Origin: Chaetoderma sp. LZ-2023a
Taxonomy: Eukaryota > Mollusca > Caudofoveata > Chaetodermatida > Chaetodermatidae
Length of the DNA: 64,000 nt
NCBI GenBank assembly: GCA_034401795.1
Contig: CM067373.1
Span: 89,610,996 to 89,674,995 of the forward strand
Direction of reading: 5' to 3'
The notes under the pieces were generated by a model. The model did not search any database and was not told where the DNA came from. It saw nothing but the letters and a program-made list of their open reading frames with translations. Every line of letters begins with the position of its first letter. Within the stretch, counting starts at the first letter, position 1. Position numbers and translations under genes: made by a program. Shown here piece after piece: positions 34,295 through 46,679 of the stretch.

Positions 34295-35585
34295 TATATA
34301 TATATCCATGTTATTTCCTAAGGCCAGCAAACTTTCAAGATTAGCTATTACAGTTACATGTCCTGGTTGGAGCATGGTGTTTGGCATTCTGCTATTGATC
34401 AACTAAGTAGTCAGTCATGCCAACCAGATTTTAATTCTGAATGAAAATATATTTTTATATCAAAAGTGTATTTATTTTAAATCTAGCTGCATTATGGTGG
34501 GACACGATTAGCCTATAGAGATGCACTAGCATTCTAAAGATGCTCTGTAACATACTGGCAAATGAATAAATATTATTGATATAATAATACTTGTCATTGT
34601 GAATTCTGAAATTTGTTTTAAATGAGGTAAATTTAGAAGCTAGTTTGACTTAAAGAAATTACAGACAGCAATTAATCACTTACAGGAGTTACAGTCCAAT
34701 TGTTTTCAAAATAATTAGCAGAGCTTCAGCTATAACATACATACATGTATAACATGCACTCCATATTTTCAGAGTATTTCTTTATTTAGAAGGGAAATTC
34801 CAGTTTTTTGCTTCCTATTTGAATTGGCAGATTAATGCTTTAGCCTACTTACTGAAATTGTTGTAAATTTCGTATTAAAAGTTATTGCTATAATTACCTG
34901 TTCAATTAAAATAAGTGTGAAAGAACACATTTTTACAAATATTTCTGTATATTTTGCCATATCTAATGAAATATTCATAATTGAAAAATCTTCCATCTCC
35001 ACTCATATGGTATCCTTAATTACAAATGTTATATAAGATATGCCTTCCTGGAGATTCAGAGTTTGTGAAAGACGGTTGATTATGTTCTGGGTCGAACTCA
35101 TCACTATTCACAGTTATGAGGTTATGATGGCTACTGTAAAAGTTATGCCTGTACTCCTATTTCCAACTAAAATATGTCTTGAACAACTATAAGCTCCAGT
35201 GATATTTTAGCTCATATGGCATTATGTACGAAAATAATGTCCATTGGATTTTTTTCATTGACACTTCTATAGGTGCACATATGTAATGCAAAGGTCTTGT
35301 AATAAAGAAAAAAAATACCCTCTTGTGGAGATGGACATCATACCGTTTAGTGATGGTAGTATAGGCACGGGTTTTACGAGGTCGGTATGTCATAGTATGT
35401 GACTAGTGTGTTGATTCCCCATCATGTAATTGAGTAGGCTATATTTAATAATGACAACAGGCCAGTACGGGCAGTTTAATACACTGATGCGTACTGTATT
35501 TACATGAGGTGTACATGGTACGCATGAATATTTAAATGTGCGTACATGGATGATTTCTATGCGTACAGTACACCTGTATGCGCCT
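34295..35585. other. Unassigned AT-rich stretch
   Basis: No gene, element end or clear repeat. It is bounded by the Tc1-like copy on the left and a non-LTR 3' fragment on the right. Confidence 0.4.
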
Positions 35586-35589
35586 TATC

Positions 35590-35830
35590 TGGAGTGCTGC
35601 ATCCAGTAATACACAGACCAGAGGTCATAGGTTCAAGCTCAACATAAAATGCAGCAATAAAGATATTCGCAAGCACTTTCACCGATAGGGTGGTACCACA
35701 ATAAAATTTACTGCCAGCTACAATAGACGAAGCAACAACAGTCGAATTATTCAAGAACAAACTAGATATCTACTTCAAAGAAAGAACATTTGAATTTGAC
35801 TGAACAGGCCATACATATACCAACCCATCA
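35590..35830 (+). pseudogene. Non-LTR RT C-terminal fragment
   Basis: + strand reads FTDRVVPQ, a stop where Trp is usual, NLLPATI, then TTVELFKNKLDIYFKERTFE and a stop. This is the typical last part of Jockey/CR1-like ORF2. A 3' UTR piece (CAGGCCATACAT) follows. It is a 5'-truncated copy of only about 240 bp. Confidence 0.65.
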
Positions 35831-36404
35831 CAAAGTCATACTGTCATTCCGCAAATAAACTGGACTGCTCTAGGAGTAGTCTGTGTATAGACAGTAACTT
35901 GCTCGGTAGCGATTCCAATTATCAGTAGATACATCTCTGCTTCCACGTCCGCACTTTGTGGTTTCATGAAGAGACAATAGCAAAGAAGAGGAGACATGGA
36001 TAGCGATGAACACAGAAAATGAAACCAACAACAATAAGACAAACCACAGCCTCCACAAGTCAGCATGCAAACAAATGCTAGGCGCAGTGGGGTGTAACCA
36101 TGAGTGTAGGCGGCATACCGCAGGGAAAACCTATCTGCACCACAGCATTTCCACAAATCAGTGTTAATCCTTGCCAATCTGATGTCAGAATTTAAAATTT
36201 CATATTAAATTAAAAGATGATCTGTGTTCATTTTTCGGCAAATTTGGTGGATAATGTTGCTGTCATAGACACCAACATTATCAGCTAAATTGTTGGAAAA
36301 TGGACACCAGTTTCCTTGTTATTGACACAGCGAAAAATAGACTATTGACATCAGAGTGCAGTAATGGTCAATGTCTTAAATCAAATGGTTTCGAGGAGAC
36401 TTAA

Positions 36405-36560
36405 AATCTAAAGTCAGATCGTTCAAGATCAAACTAGAAATCAACTTCAAGGAAAGAACCTTTGAATTAGACTGAACAAGCCATACTGTACAACAAAAAC
36501 ACTGAGGCAATAACAAGCCAATGGCTTATGCCTCGTAAATGATGACGATGATGATGTATG
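36405..36560 (+). pseudogene. Second copy of the same RT 3' end
   Basis: SFKIKLEINFKERTFELD and a stop, followed by AACAAGCCATACTGTACA and a GATGATGATGAT tail at about 36540-36556. The shared KERTFE(F/L)D-stop and CAGGCCATAC/AAGCCATAC show the same family as 35590. The tail marks the true 3' end. Confidence 0.6.
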
Positions 36561-36905
36561 TGAACTGGCCTGGATAACCATACCCAGTTCCTAACTTATA
36601 GGTTGATATATACAATGATTCATAATGTAACTGTAGTATGGACTACATGTAAATATACGACACAATGATAAATATATACAAATGAATTAGTAATAAGGAC
36701 TGATGTGATTTCACATCCGGTCCTCACACCCTCTTGTTTATGAACTAGCCTGGATTACCAGGACCAGATCTTGTACAGTACACATAAAACTTTATATAAA
36801 GTGACAAGCAAATGTAATTGTACTATGGACTGATGTGATTTCACACCCTGTCCATAGTCCCTCAAGTTTATGAGCTGGCCTGGATTACCATACCCAGTTC
36901 TTATC
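36558..36905. repeat. Three tandem units in a non-LTR 3' region
   Basis: TGAACTGGCCTGGATAACCA, TGAACTAGCCTGGATTACCA and TGAGCTGGCCTGGATTACCA occur at about 36560, 36738 and 36868. The last two are preceded by GGACTGATGTGATTTCACA. Period 130-180 bp. They lie directly downstream (on -) of an RT fragment, so they are probably its repetitive 3' UTR. Confidence 0.65.
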
Positions 36906-36909
36906 CACA

Positions 36910-37560
36910 TGGCTAAATTACAGTAAAAAACAAATGTAGTAAGTTTCATCCGTTGATGATGTCCAGCTATAACTATATCATTACATATGGCAAACATGTA
37001 TTGTGCCCATTCCTTGCCGAGTCTTGATTTGAAGCTATTTACTGTTGGAGCTGTGACGTGATCAGGTAGATGATTCCATGAGTCTGTGTTTCTTACATGT
37101 AAGTTTATAGGGATGACCTGACCTCGCGTTACTGTGTTTGAGTCAAGTTCTACGAGTTTACTATCAACTGTGTAAATTCCATGCATGTACATGTACTAGT
37201 ACCCCTCTATCATGTCGCCACATGCTCTTCTGTACATCAGACTCGGCAGTCTCAGGGTTCTTAGTCTGTCCTTGTACTGAAGTGTTGACAGTGATGGCAT
37301 AAGCTTTGTCGCCCTCCTCTGGACACCCTCTAGGAGAATACTCGAGGTGTAGCCATACTAGAGCAATAAACAGACACTTCTGTGATGGTGCATCCAAATA
37401 TTCGTAGGACAGACCACAGTTTCTGCACCTTTTCTATTTGTTGTTTATCTTTGACCAGATGTGGATTCAAAACTATAGATCCATATTATAGTGAAGGTCT
37501 AACGATGGAGTTAGATAATGTGATTATATTTGCTGATCTGTTTTTGAAGCATCTTTTGAT
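36910..37560 (-). pseudogene. Jockey/CR1-like RT C-terminal remnant
   Basis: On -, frames at 37397-37164 and 37192-36755 together cover the end of a non-LTR ORF2. Out-of-phase traces of LEYSS, GVQRRATKLMPSL, LRLPSLMYRR and GDMIEGY precede the in-frame NTDSWNHLPDHVTAPTVNSF. Several frameshifts are present. Only the end of the RT survives. Confidence 0.7.
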
Positions 37561-37572
37561 CATTCGCTTTCT

Positions 37573-38162
37573 GATGTCAAATTTGCCATTTGTTAAATTG
37601 TCCGATAAACAGTTTGGCAGCCATCTTGGATCTTTTTCTCGCCCAAACCCCCCAACTAAAGCAATAAGAAATTTCTTACCGGGAACCAGTGGGCTGATCT
37701 CAAGAATCATTGGCAGAAAGCATCCTTAGGCCATAGAGATACAGATTTGTTCAAACAGAGCTGGTCGGATAATGTGACTGGCAGCCATCTTTGATTTTGG
37801 CCAAATTTTGAAACACCTTTAAAAATGTCAGAATCCGCTTGCGGGATCAATTCAATACTCCTGAAAGGTCAACTAGGGAAACAACTGAACCAAGTTTGTT
37901 CAATGGAACTTGGATGACCTAGTTTTCATGAAAATGACTTCCCCAGGACCGCTGAACAGATCGGGCCGATATTTGGGAGATATGATTAAGGACTAAGGGC
38001 TGTTAAAGATTGTTCAAAGGAAGTTGATTCGTAAAGAATCATGACCTCTGTGTTGTTAGACTTCTGGTCAACTCCTTAGTGTTCTACTTATAGCCGATGA
38101 CCTTTCTAGTTGAAATGCCTATGTTCCAGGTGATGGATACAGGTCCCTTGGGCCTCTTGTTT
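37573..38162. repeat. Dispersed repeat, copy 1 (partial)
   Basis: It matches parts of 46680-47402: GGATAAAC(A/G)GTTTGG, GGCAG(A)AAGCATCCTTAGG, TTGTTCAAA, CAGCCATCTTGGA-type modules, TCTAGTTGAAATGCCTATG and the end GGGCCTCTTGTTT. Internal modules of about 170 bp recur within each copy. No coding potential seen. I associate this family with bivalve genomes from memory. Confidence 0.65.
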
Positions 38163-38860
38163 GCATTCCTTGATGGCATTAAACTCAAAATGTTATGCTA
38201 CAGCACTGAGGCACCACCATGACTGCTGGACGTTGTAACCTCATCAGTACTTTTTCAGTAACAAAGTGGGGAACAATTGGAATTCTGCTTTAAGTGAAGT
38301 GATACTCCAAGCACCATCCCTAAATTGCTTCAAAATCCCATTGATAGGATCTGGTCACAGTACATGTGCAGCATGGATCTTCCAGATATATTGTCCCAAT
38401 CTGTCTGTTATGCATCATCTCATAAAGCTGCATGCCATCTTTACACTGAGCAAACTAACACCCATTGTACCTCATAAAAATTGCCCTACTGGTCGAAAAC
38501 TACCCAAAACAAGGAAAATTTTTGCCAATACTTGCGTCATTGATGTATTTTTTCAGTCAGCCCGCAGTAAGGTCAAATATGTCTATTTTGCAAACACTGT
38601 TGCCGAAAGCTGTTGCTGTTACTTTTTAGTTTTTGACCGCAAAATTGGTATACATCTTTGGGATCCGAAAGACACACATCAACCCAAGTTCGGAAAATAT
38701 CACTCCATTAGAGTTATTGAAGAATGTGTAATAATGTCTGTTTTGAAAACTGTTGCTGATGCATTTTATCCTTTGGCCACAAAATTGACACATATTCAGG
38801 ACCACATGGACAAGCTTCTACCCCAGTTTGGTGACGATTGCATCAGCCAGTAGAACCAGA
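38163..38860. other. Locally repetitive host sequence, left flank of B
   Basis: A 195-aa open frame (38266-38853) crosses this stretch, but the sequence holds diverged direct repeats (GTTTTGAAAACTGTTGCTGA near 38740, CAAACACTGTTGCCGAAAGC near 38590, and GAAAACTGTTGTTGAAAGCA beyond element B at about 46330). That points to a non-coding repeat. No protein family recognised. Confidence 0.4.
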
Positions 38861-38861
38861 G

Positions 38862-39150
38862 TTGTTATTACACCACAAAAACATCTATACCGTTCAATCA
38901 CTACTTGCTAAATCAACTACTCTGCATTTAGCCACCAGAATAAGATTTTTATGCTTGCTTACATACCCCCCCCCCCCATATGCCTATTCCATTTCAATAT
39001 ACCCTCAAATAGGCTACTGGTAGGGTACACCCCCAGCATATGGCCTGATAGAGACTGGCACTAGTCTGTACTCACTCCTTGGTGACACCTGTCACTAAGC
39101 ATGTCCACGCATGCCCAACGGAGCCCAAATAGGAAACATATTCACTTTTC
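38862..39150. repeat. DIRS B left inverted terminal repeat
   Basis: Reverse complement of 45985-46297 at high identity through landmarks CATATGCCTATTCCATTTCA, CTACTGGTAGGGTA, GGTGACACCTGTCACTAAGC and CCCAAATAGGAAAC. Confidence 0.9.
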
Positions 39151-39436
39151 AAATATTCTGCAAGCAGTACAGTCTGCCAATATTCCAGCTTAAGTTTTTA
39201 TGCTTTGCGCTGTGTTCAGCTTACGTTTTTGAGAGTTCTTCTATTCAGGATTATGCCTAACATGAAGTCCATCCTCCCTAAGTTATGCTTATTGAGTATT
39301 TTGTGGTGTTATTACTCTTTTATGACTGTTACCGGTTTTCGTGGTAGTAAACCATTTTCGTGGTAGTCAGTCATGCCTAAAGTCATCATCATCATTTGAA
39401 ATCCCTCAATTACTTATCCATTATATTCACTTATAT

Positions 39437-40353
39437 CTACATGTTTTGGTACCAGGGCTATCAGGATTTCGACAGCCATTCGCGCGGATAAGGAAGAGTC
39501 ATCCGAGGCGGACGATAACCGGAAGGTAGGGGAAACCGACTTCCCTCACATCCAGACTGGAGGGTCGGTCCCCGAAACCGAAACCCAAAGAATAAGGAAA
39601 AGCCCATAAAGGTGGTTTCGTGTAAGTCACCGGGCAAATCCCACCTAAGCCTTGAGGAGGGACATTACCCTCAAGCAGTGGTGTCGGTGACGGATGCCCC
39701 TGATTCAGCTGCCTATGCCAAAGTTCAATTTTCCGTGATTCCGGTAGCCAGAAACGTCAAGAGATCACCTGTTCCTTTCTTAGTTCAGACAGGAAGCTCT
39801 GTAGCTTCCGGTTTGACAAGCACTTCCGGTAGGTGCTTGGTAGATTCGGGTCGGCAAGACTCTGGGCTACTTCCGGTTTCCGTTTCCGGTTCTTCCGCTT
39901 CCGGTATGACTTCCAGTTTTGCCAGATATCCGGGTCCTCAGGATCCTATTTCCTATTCTACTTCGGTTTTTTTACTGTACATCCGGGTCTATGATCCTGT
40001 TCAGTTTCCAGTTTTCTTCCGGTTTGCATATTTCCGGTTCCTATTCTACTTCTGGTTTTTTACTGTACATCCGGGTCTGTAGGATCCTGTTCAGTTTCCG
40101 GTTGTCTACTTCCGTTTTGCACATTTCTGTTTCTACTTCCGGTTCACGTATTTCCGGTTCAAAAACTTTTCCACTTCTGGATTTCATACATCTGGGGATA
40201 GGGTCATTTCTGGTTTTCATGGATCTTTTTGGTGTTCCAGGATTAACTTCCGGTCCGGTCTTCCTGTTTTGGATTTCCGGTGATAGAGAACTTCCTGGGG
40301 TTGCAGGTTTGTTCTTCAGGTGCGATTTACATGTTCGCTCTCCTAGGATCTAG
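39437..40353 (+). pseudogene. DIRS B gag-like region, Ser/Gly-rich
   Basis: Open frames at 39612-40082 and 39919-40353 cover a stretch in the gag position of the element. It begins with a charged segment (RIRKSHPRRTITG) and then turns Ser/Gly-rich, because TTCCGG steps recur throughout. No CxxC knuckle could be found. Assignment rests on position and composition only. Confidence 0.4.
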
Positions 40354-41416
40354 TCATCATTAGTGTTTCCATAATTGCTTTTAAAAAATCGGAATGTTTA
40401 ATGGCTGAAAATCTTCATACCGAGACATTGACAGTCTTGAAGACTCTCTTGAAATTATGTAGATATTCAGCATTTATTCTTTTATCAGTGACAATATTTC
40501 AATGTAATTAAAGACTTCAGACTGGTTGCCGTATGGGTTTTTTGTTGCAGCTTATTTCATATGCGCATATTGTCACTTAATTTCGAATGGTCTCACTCAG
40601 CCGATAAGTCAGTCTGTATTCTATGCATTATCTCTAGATACGTAATTTTCCTTTCATCTAACTTTAGATGGCCAGTTGTCTTCGGGCCATTCAGCCTTTT
40701 TTCTTTTGTTGGCAGGTTGACATATTTATATTAACCAAAGGGAGTTATTTTGTTGCCCTGATTCTAGTGTAATTCTTATTCTAAATCTTGGCTTTTATTC
40801 CTTCTTCCTTTTCCCTTTTTGGGTTATTTCTCCTTTCTTAGTGTCTTTTTATTCTTGTGGTCATTATTCTTGGTGCCATGCTCTTCCCTATGTATCCTCT
40901 TCTGATTCTATTTCCTTTCAGTGACTGGCAGTTTTCTTCTGTGTCATCATGGTTTCAGCGAGTCATTTCGCCCTGGTTTCATATCGCCTCTTTGTCTTTT
41001 CAGCGTTTTTCTTACTTTTTCTCTATTATTTTCCATCTTTTTGGCTCGCTTCCAGTTTTATCCTTTTTCTTCAAAGCTTGTTCTTTCCTTGCATCTCGGC
41101 ATCTTGGCTAGTAAATGTTTAAAATTTTGTTGTTTTCATTCTACTTCCGGTAGCTGTCGATCGTTGTCTTATCTGTCAGTTCGATTCTTCCCTTCCCTTT
41201 TTCTAGCATAACTCTTTACTCTAAATCTCATTTTTTATTTCAATTTGGCAGTTGATTTTCATTCTATGGGCATGATTAGGTATGACGTCTCTGTGCGTGA
41301 TTCAACCCAGAAGTGTGTATTTCACTTTATTTCATCATAAATGCGTATTTATGACGTCTTCATTTGTTGTTAATCAAAAATCAGTGTTTTGTGTATTTAA
41401 CATTCGAGCTGATCCC

Positions 41417-42300
41417 GGAGATTATTATCAGTCAATCAATCAATCAATCCTTTTATTGGCATATCAAACACAATGACATACGCCATGGTACACACATTTA
41501 ACTACATTTTACAAAGATGAAAATATAGGTTCTAAGACAATAAATATAAAAAATAAATAAATAAATAAAAAATGTACAAGTTTAATGTGTAGGGCTATGA
41601 TTTAAGTTTACTGCCAGTAGGCATAAATATCGGATTGTTTGGGATATCTAATTAAACAATTTATCAAATACAGTGAGGTATGGTGAATTTACCAGGACTC
41701 ATGAAGTTGGCTAGTTTCCCAATGAAATTGATATGGACATTGATTAAAATATAGGGCACAGTTATGCAATCGTTATATGAACCTGCCTCATGTACATGAT
41801 CTGATGAATTGTGTCATTGCATAGGATTTAAAGTACAAGCCCGAGCAGCTAGGCAAACGTTGATGTAATCAATAACAATTTTTATTCGATCACTATCTCC
41901 ATTATTATATGACATTAAAAATTTTAATTGACTACACCTATCAAGCGAGACAAAATTAGTAAACTCATTAAGCTTTTTAAAGAGCGATTGTCTCTCCTGA
42001 TCGTAATGTGGGCATTCCATTATAAAGTGTTTCTCATCTTCGATTAGGTTCTGCTTGCAAAGCTTACAGAATCATAGATGAGCAGGTGTTAGTGGTGTTT
42101 TGTGCCTGTCTTCCTCAATTTGTAAGGTGTGTGCACATATCCTGAGTTTTGTAAAGTTTCTGCGTTTTATGAGATTCTTTTCAAAATGAAGACAATTTTC
42201 AATGGCAAAGCTTTGTTTATATTTTGAACCCTGCTTATGCCAGACTCCAAGACAGTCAAAGGATTGCCATAGTTCACTTAACAGGCCCATATCATGCATT
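41417..42300 (-). mobile_element. Non-LTR 3' fragment inserted in DIRS B
   Basis: On -, two frames (42299-42072 and 42020-41814) read NFTKLRICAHTLQIEEDRHK, then a stop, FCKLCK, and IEDEKHFIMECPHYDQERQ: the Cys/His-containing C-terminal region of a LINE ORF2. A 3' UTR follows with AATAAA (seen as TTTTATTGG at 41451) and an ATTG-unit tail (CAATCAATCAATCAATC at 41430). The copy is 5' truncated. Confidence 0.75.
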
Positions 42301-42865
42301 CAATTCATAGAATCATGATGACGTCATCACAATTAAATTTCCCTTAGTTCCCTGGAGCGACGCCATTTCGGGAGGAACTAATTTAACATTTTGAGCAGTG
42401 GTTTGGGAAACCCTAATTACATTTTCCTTACTATCTTGCTAAATTCAGTCACGATCTGATGTTTTCGATTACCAGACGGGATTATTGCAGATTCTCAGGT
42501 ACAGGATTTGGCTATATCTTGATTCTAACCCCTCCCATAGGTTTACTATGGGTTTTCGGTTTGACACAAAATCTGGTTAAATCGCTATAAATAAAATTAT
42601 CTATAATGTTTTCATGGTCTTTAACATTTTAATAAGTACGGCTATACTTCTATGATACTTTTTTCTCCATTCAAAGAAAGCGGTAAGATTAAAATAACCA
42701 AAATAAACGCAAGTTACCACTTTTCGTGAGGACTAAGAATAAGGATATAGCCCAGGATTTTATGGTTTGAGCTTAATGGCATATGTAAAATATGTGTTTC
42801 TATGAGCAGTCCTCTTTAGCATGTAGTAAGTTTGCCCCAACTTTAAGGGTGGCCCTTATCAAAAG

Positions 42866-44700
42866 GGCTGGATTTTTTTCTTGGATCTAGGACCCTTCTC
42901 TGCAGTCTCTTCCCTCAAATGGTCTTCTGTTCCATCCAATCAGAAGCTATTAGCATTAGAGGGGGTGCCGGTTTTCTATGATTGTCAAGGAGACTATAGA
43001 AGAGGCTCTACCTTGGAAAGTAGGCCAAGACTCTTGTTCACCGATCTTCATAGTCTCCAATTCTTAGAAGGCTGGCGTCCTTTTATCTTCCTGAAGAAGT
43101 TATATCTTCTTTCTTTATCTCCTAAATTCAGGATGGAGTCCTTCTCCCCTATCGCAAGTCTATTTTCAGGCATGGGATCCCTTTCTATTGATCGTTAGGA
43201 TGCCTATTTCATGTGCCTTTTTTACCTTTCCTTCTGAAGATACATGAGTTTTGCTTTCAAGGATAGGGTATGGCAGTTTCAGCCATGCCCTTCGATCTGA
43301 CATTGGCGCCTTTCTTTTCACACGTCTGGTGGCAGGTGTCTTGCGCCGTCGTCTTATTCTTCTTCATGTCTTTATAGACGATCAGTTAATAAAAGCTAGG
43401 TCTTTCTCAATTCTTTCAAGATTTATTCCAAAGGTTTGCAGTTCACCTTGCAGCCTAGGTTGAATTTTATTTTTCAATAAGTCAAGCTTAGTTCCTTCTC
43501 AAGTTTCTCCCATCTTGGCATCTCCCTCGAGCTGTTTTCAGGGTCAAGTTTTTTCCTTCAGAGACAAGGGTAGAGGCAATTTTGTTGACGGTGGTCACCC
43601 TGATATCCTCTTTCTATGTCGGGGCAAGATTTTTTCTTAGGATTCTAGGCTTGATGATCAGCATCGAGAATGTCATTCCCAGGGTGACATTGATGAGAAG
43701 ACTATAATGTTCCTGATCTTCTTCTAGAAGCAGTCAGTACATTCTAGTTCCCTCTGATGGATGTTCCATTAGTCAAGACCTCCCCCTCGGGTGATTATTT
43801 CATGTTTTTTTCACAGGAGAGGTGGGGAGCAGTTTGGGACTCCCTGATTTTGCCAGTCTTTGGTCCCTGGAGAAGTCATTTTCTCACATCAATTTAGTGG
43901 AGTTGTGACTTGTCAAGAAGCTTCTCCACTTTTGGTCGGATCGCGTGATTCGATCAGTCAATGTCCCAGGGTTTTCTTTCATTTTCAGACGGAGGAATGC
44001 GGTCTTTCCATCTTTATATGGGATTTTTGGATCCTTTTCTTGGGATGTCACTAGATCCAAATCTTTCTAGTTCCCAGTCATGTTCCAGACAGACGGATAT
44101 TTCTTGCGGATCAGTAGCTCAGTCCTAGCAAGTTCTCACTCACTGAGTGACAGTTTAAGAGGTTGGTTGCCAAAAGCGTTTTCAAACTTCTGGGTCTTCC
44201 CCATGTAGATCTTTTTGCGACATGTCTGATTGCCTAGATCTCATCTTTCATGTCTCCCTTTTCGGACAGTCAGCTTTGGGTGATGATCGCGCTGTCTCAG
44301 TTCTGGACAGGATTGTTTGTTCCTTCCAATATTCCTGATTCTAATGGTTCTGAAGATAGTCATGGACCAGTTTAACAAATTTCTTTAACAGCTCCCTTTT
44401 GGTCAAAGAGGATCTGATTGGTAGCCTTTCTTGATCTTTTGGTAAGATTTTGCTAGCCTTCTCCCAGTATCATCAGATCTCGCTCAAGTAAGGAGCTTGC
44501 ATCTTCATCCAATCCAGAATTCTTCATCGTGTGTGTTTGGAGAATTTTCGAGTGTCCGGTCTCTGAGATCAACTTTTCTTCAAGATCTCAGGAAATCATT
44601 GTCTCTTCCAGGAGGGAGTCAACCTGTCGAATTTGTACAAAGGTTGAATATTAAATCTTTGGAGAATGGGGTTTAAAACATGGTGTCTTGCCTGATTCCA
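42866..44700 (+). pseudogene. DIRS B RT-RNase H remnant
   Basis: RT traces in order: YRRGSTLES, EGWRPFIFLKKL, SPKFRMESFSPIASL, SLSIDR followed by a stop and DAYFM (motif A), then FLFTRLVAGVLRRR and HVFIDDQLIKA (motif C, FIDD kept) near 43300-43400. After that only fragments remain: FFNKSSLVPSQ, a VDLFAT-like trace at 44204 and several frame changes. Strongly decayed, consistent with the oldest DIRS copy here. Confidence 0.75.
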
Positions 44701-45460
44701 TTTCTATTTCCTAGGTATTAAATTTGTAATCGTATCTATTGGATTCATTTCATTTATCAGCTATCACCGTTAGGGAGGTTATAGATTTCTTTGGCTTCTT
44801 CTCTTCCTTGTCTTCTGACTGCTGATATCAAGGATTTGAAGATTCTCAATGGATTTATTAGAGGATTGGGCAATATTCGTCCTCCAGTGGCTAAACCTTA
44901 GTCTTCCTGAAATTTGGCCTTGATTCTTCAAGTTTTGGCAGGTCACCATTTTGAGCCAATTGGATCTATCAGTCTCAAACTATTGACTCTCAAGGCTGTT
45001 TTCCTTGTTGCTGCCACTTCAGCTATGAGAAATGACAGATTTATCGAATCTGGGGACGGTCTAGTTTTATATCCCAGAAGGGATTTTTTTTACCGAAGAC
45101 CCAATCTAACCATTACTCAGCCAAACCTATTATTCTTACATCTTTATCGTCTTTTTCGCTGTCCAACAGATTCTGGTCTCCTGTCAGGGCCTTAAAAGTC
45201 TATAAACGTTGTACCAATTTTAAAAGATCTGATTTTTCGCACTTATGGGTTCCGAGGAGGTGGCTAGACCAGTTTCTAAGGCCACTGTTGCCAGATGGAT
45301 CTGTGAGACCATAAAATTATGCTATGAGATTGCCTCCCCAGGTGAGATCAATTTAGCCCATGTCAAGGCTCTCGACCTTCGCTCTTTTCGCCGGCTCATA
45401 ATTGGACGACGTCATGCAAGTCGCAGGTTGGAAATTTTCTATTTAAAGGATCAGAGCCCA
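44700..45460 (+). pseudogene. DIRS B tyrosine recombinase remnant
   Basis: Frame 44914-45195 reads HHFEPIGSISLKLLTLKAVF, the helix before the first catalytic Arg, then LVAATSAMRND, where the arginine box is shortened compared with element A. Frame 45245-45547 gives TVARWICETIKLCYEIASPG and AHVKALDLRSF. The HxxR position reads as ALDLRS, so the His is lost. Inactive. Confidence 0.75.
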
Positions 45461-45771
45461 GCGGCCTCCTTTTTTTTTAGAAATATAACGATTTTAACAA
45501 AACAGGCCAAGGACAATTTACCAAGCACATCTCACCAATTTCGTTAGTCTGTATGTCTGTCAGATATGGTGAGAATATTCTCTTGTTTTGTTTATTTCAT
45601 TGAGTTGACAATTTTTCTTGTTTGATAATCACTGTGTGATTTGTTATGGATGCACTACTATGTTAATTTATTAACATTTGGATATGAGTTGTTTAATTTT
45701 TATCCTTGTTTAATGATTCTCAAATCTCCACCCACCAAGGGTTTTTAAGTGGGGCACTGACCAAATCTACG

Positions 45772-45910
45772 GGTTTAGCAAGTAGTGATTAAATGGTATA
45801 GATGTTTTTGTGGTGTAATAACAACCCCTAACAGACCACCCACCCCCCCCCTTGCGGGTTGGTCTGTAGTTTTATTATCCACTGTAAAACATACTTACCG
45901 TTCAATCACT
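45772..45910. repeat. DIRS B internal complementary region
   Basis: The first half (TTTAGCAAGTAGTGATTAAA, GATGTTTTTGTGGTGTAATA) complements the left end. The second half (CTTGCGGGTTGGTCTGTAGT, ACATACTTACCGTTCAATCA) complements the right end. They meet at ATAACAACCCC, which reads in reverse as right end GGGG, then GTTGTTAT of the left end. Confidence 0.88.
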
Positions 45911-45984
45911 ATGACCTGGCCTCAGCCACCCCGCATGGGAATGATTTGAGAATCTGTTTATAATATTTGGCACTTAAATTTAGA

Positions 45985-46297
45985 AGTGAATGTTTCCTAT
46001 TTGGGCTCCATTGCGCATGCGCGGACATGCTTAGTGACAGGTGTCACCAAGGAGTGAGTACAGACTTGTGCCAGTCTCTATCAGGGCATATGCTGGGGGT
46101 ATACCCTACCAGTAGCCTGGTTGAGGGTATATTGAAATGGAATAGGCATATGGGGGTATGTAAGCAAGCATAAATATCGTATTCTGGTGGCTAAATGCAG
46201 AGTAGTTGATTTAGCAAGTAGTGATTGAATGGTAAGTATGTTTTATAGTGGTTAATAAAACTACAGACCAACCCGCAAGGGGGGGTTCTGTTGGGGG
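45985..46297. repeat. DIRS B right inverted terminal repeat
   Basis: Inverted copy of 38862-39150, plus an outer 60 bp (GGTAAGTATGTTTTATAGTG to CTGTTGGGGG) that is matched by the internal complementary region rather than by the left end. Confidence 0.88.
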
Positions 46298-46679
46298 TTA
46301 TTCAAGAATATGTAAAAATTTATATTTTGAAAACTGTTGTTGAAAGCAGTTGCTGTTGCGTTTTAGACCCCAAACTTGGCATTTGTGCTCTGGACCCCAT
46401 GGGCACACCTCTCCAAATTAATTTGGAGAAGATCCCTCCAATATAACCAGATTGTTTAAAAAATGTCTTAAAAACAACAAGCATGACAAGAAGAAGAAGC
46501 ACTGTATGCTCCATGGTGACCTCACTTACCATATCTAGTAGCACTGGAGTGATATGATCAGTGACTGAAGTATCTGATGTCATAATCAATTACGTCACTA
46601 GTATACTGATCTAACAATCACAATGACTTATATCTGTATCGTGAAAATCGTACACATTTTTGATGAATTTACAATTTTT

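Larger units (their letters stand above)
38861..46297 (+). mobile_element. DIRS retrotransposon B, about 7.4 kb, old
   Basis: It is bounded by inverted repeats of about 290-310 bp, starts GTTGTTATTACACC and ends CTGTTGGGGG. Inside are a degenerate gag-like region, RT, recombinase and an internal complementary region at 45772-45910. A 0.9-kb non-LTR fragment is inserted at 41417-42300. Coding remnants are heavily decayed, more than in A, C or D. Its terminal sequence reappears as the remnant at 50443-57434. Confidence 0.88.

Noticed and set aside
38266..38853. 195-aa open frame as a gene
   Set aside because: It crosses diverged direct repeats also found at 46330 and has no splice or promoter context; no recognisable domain.
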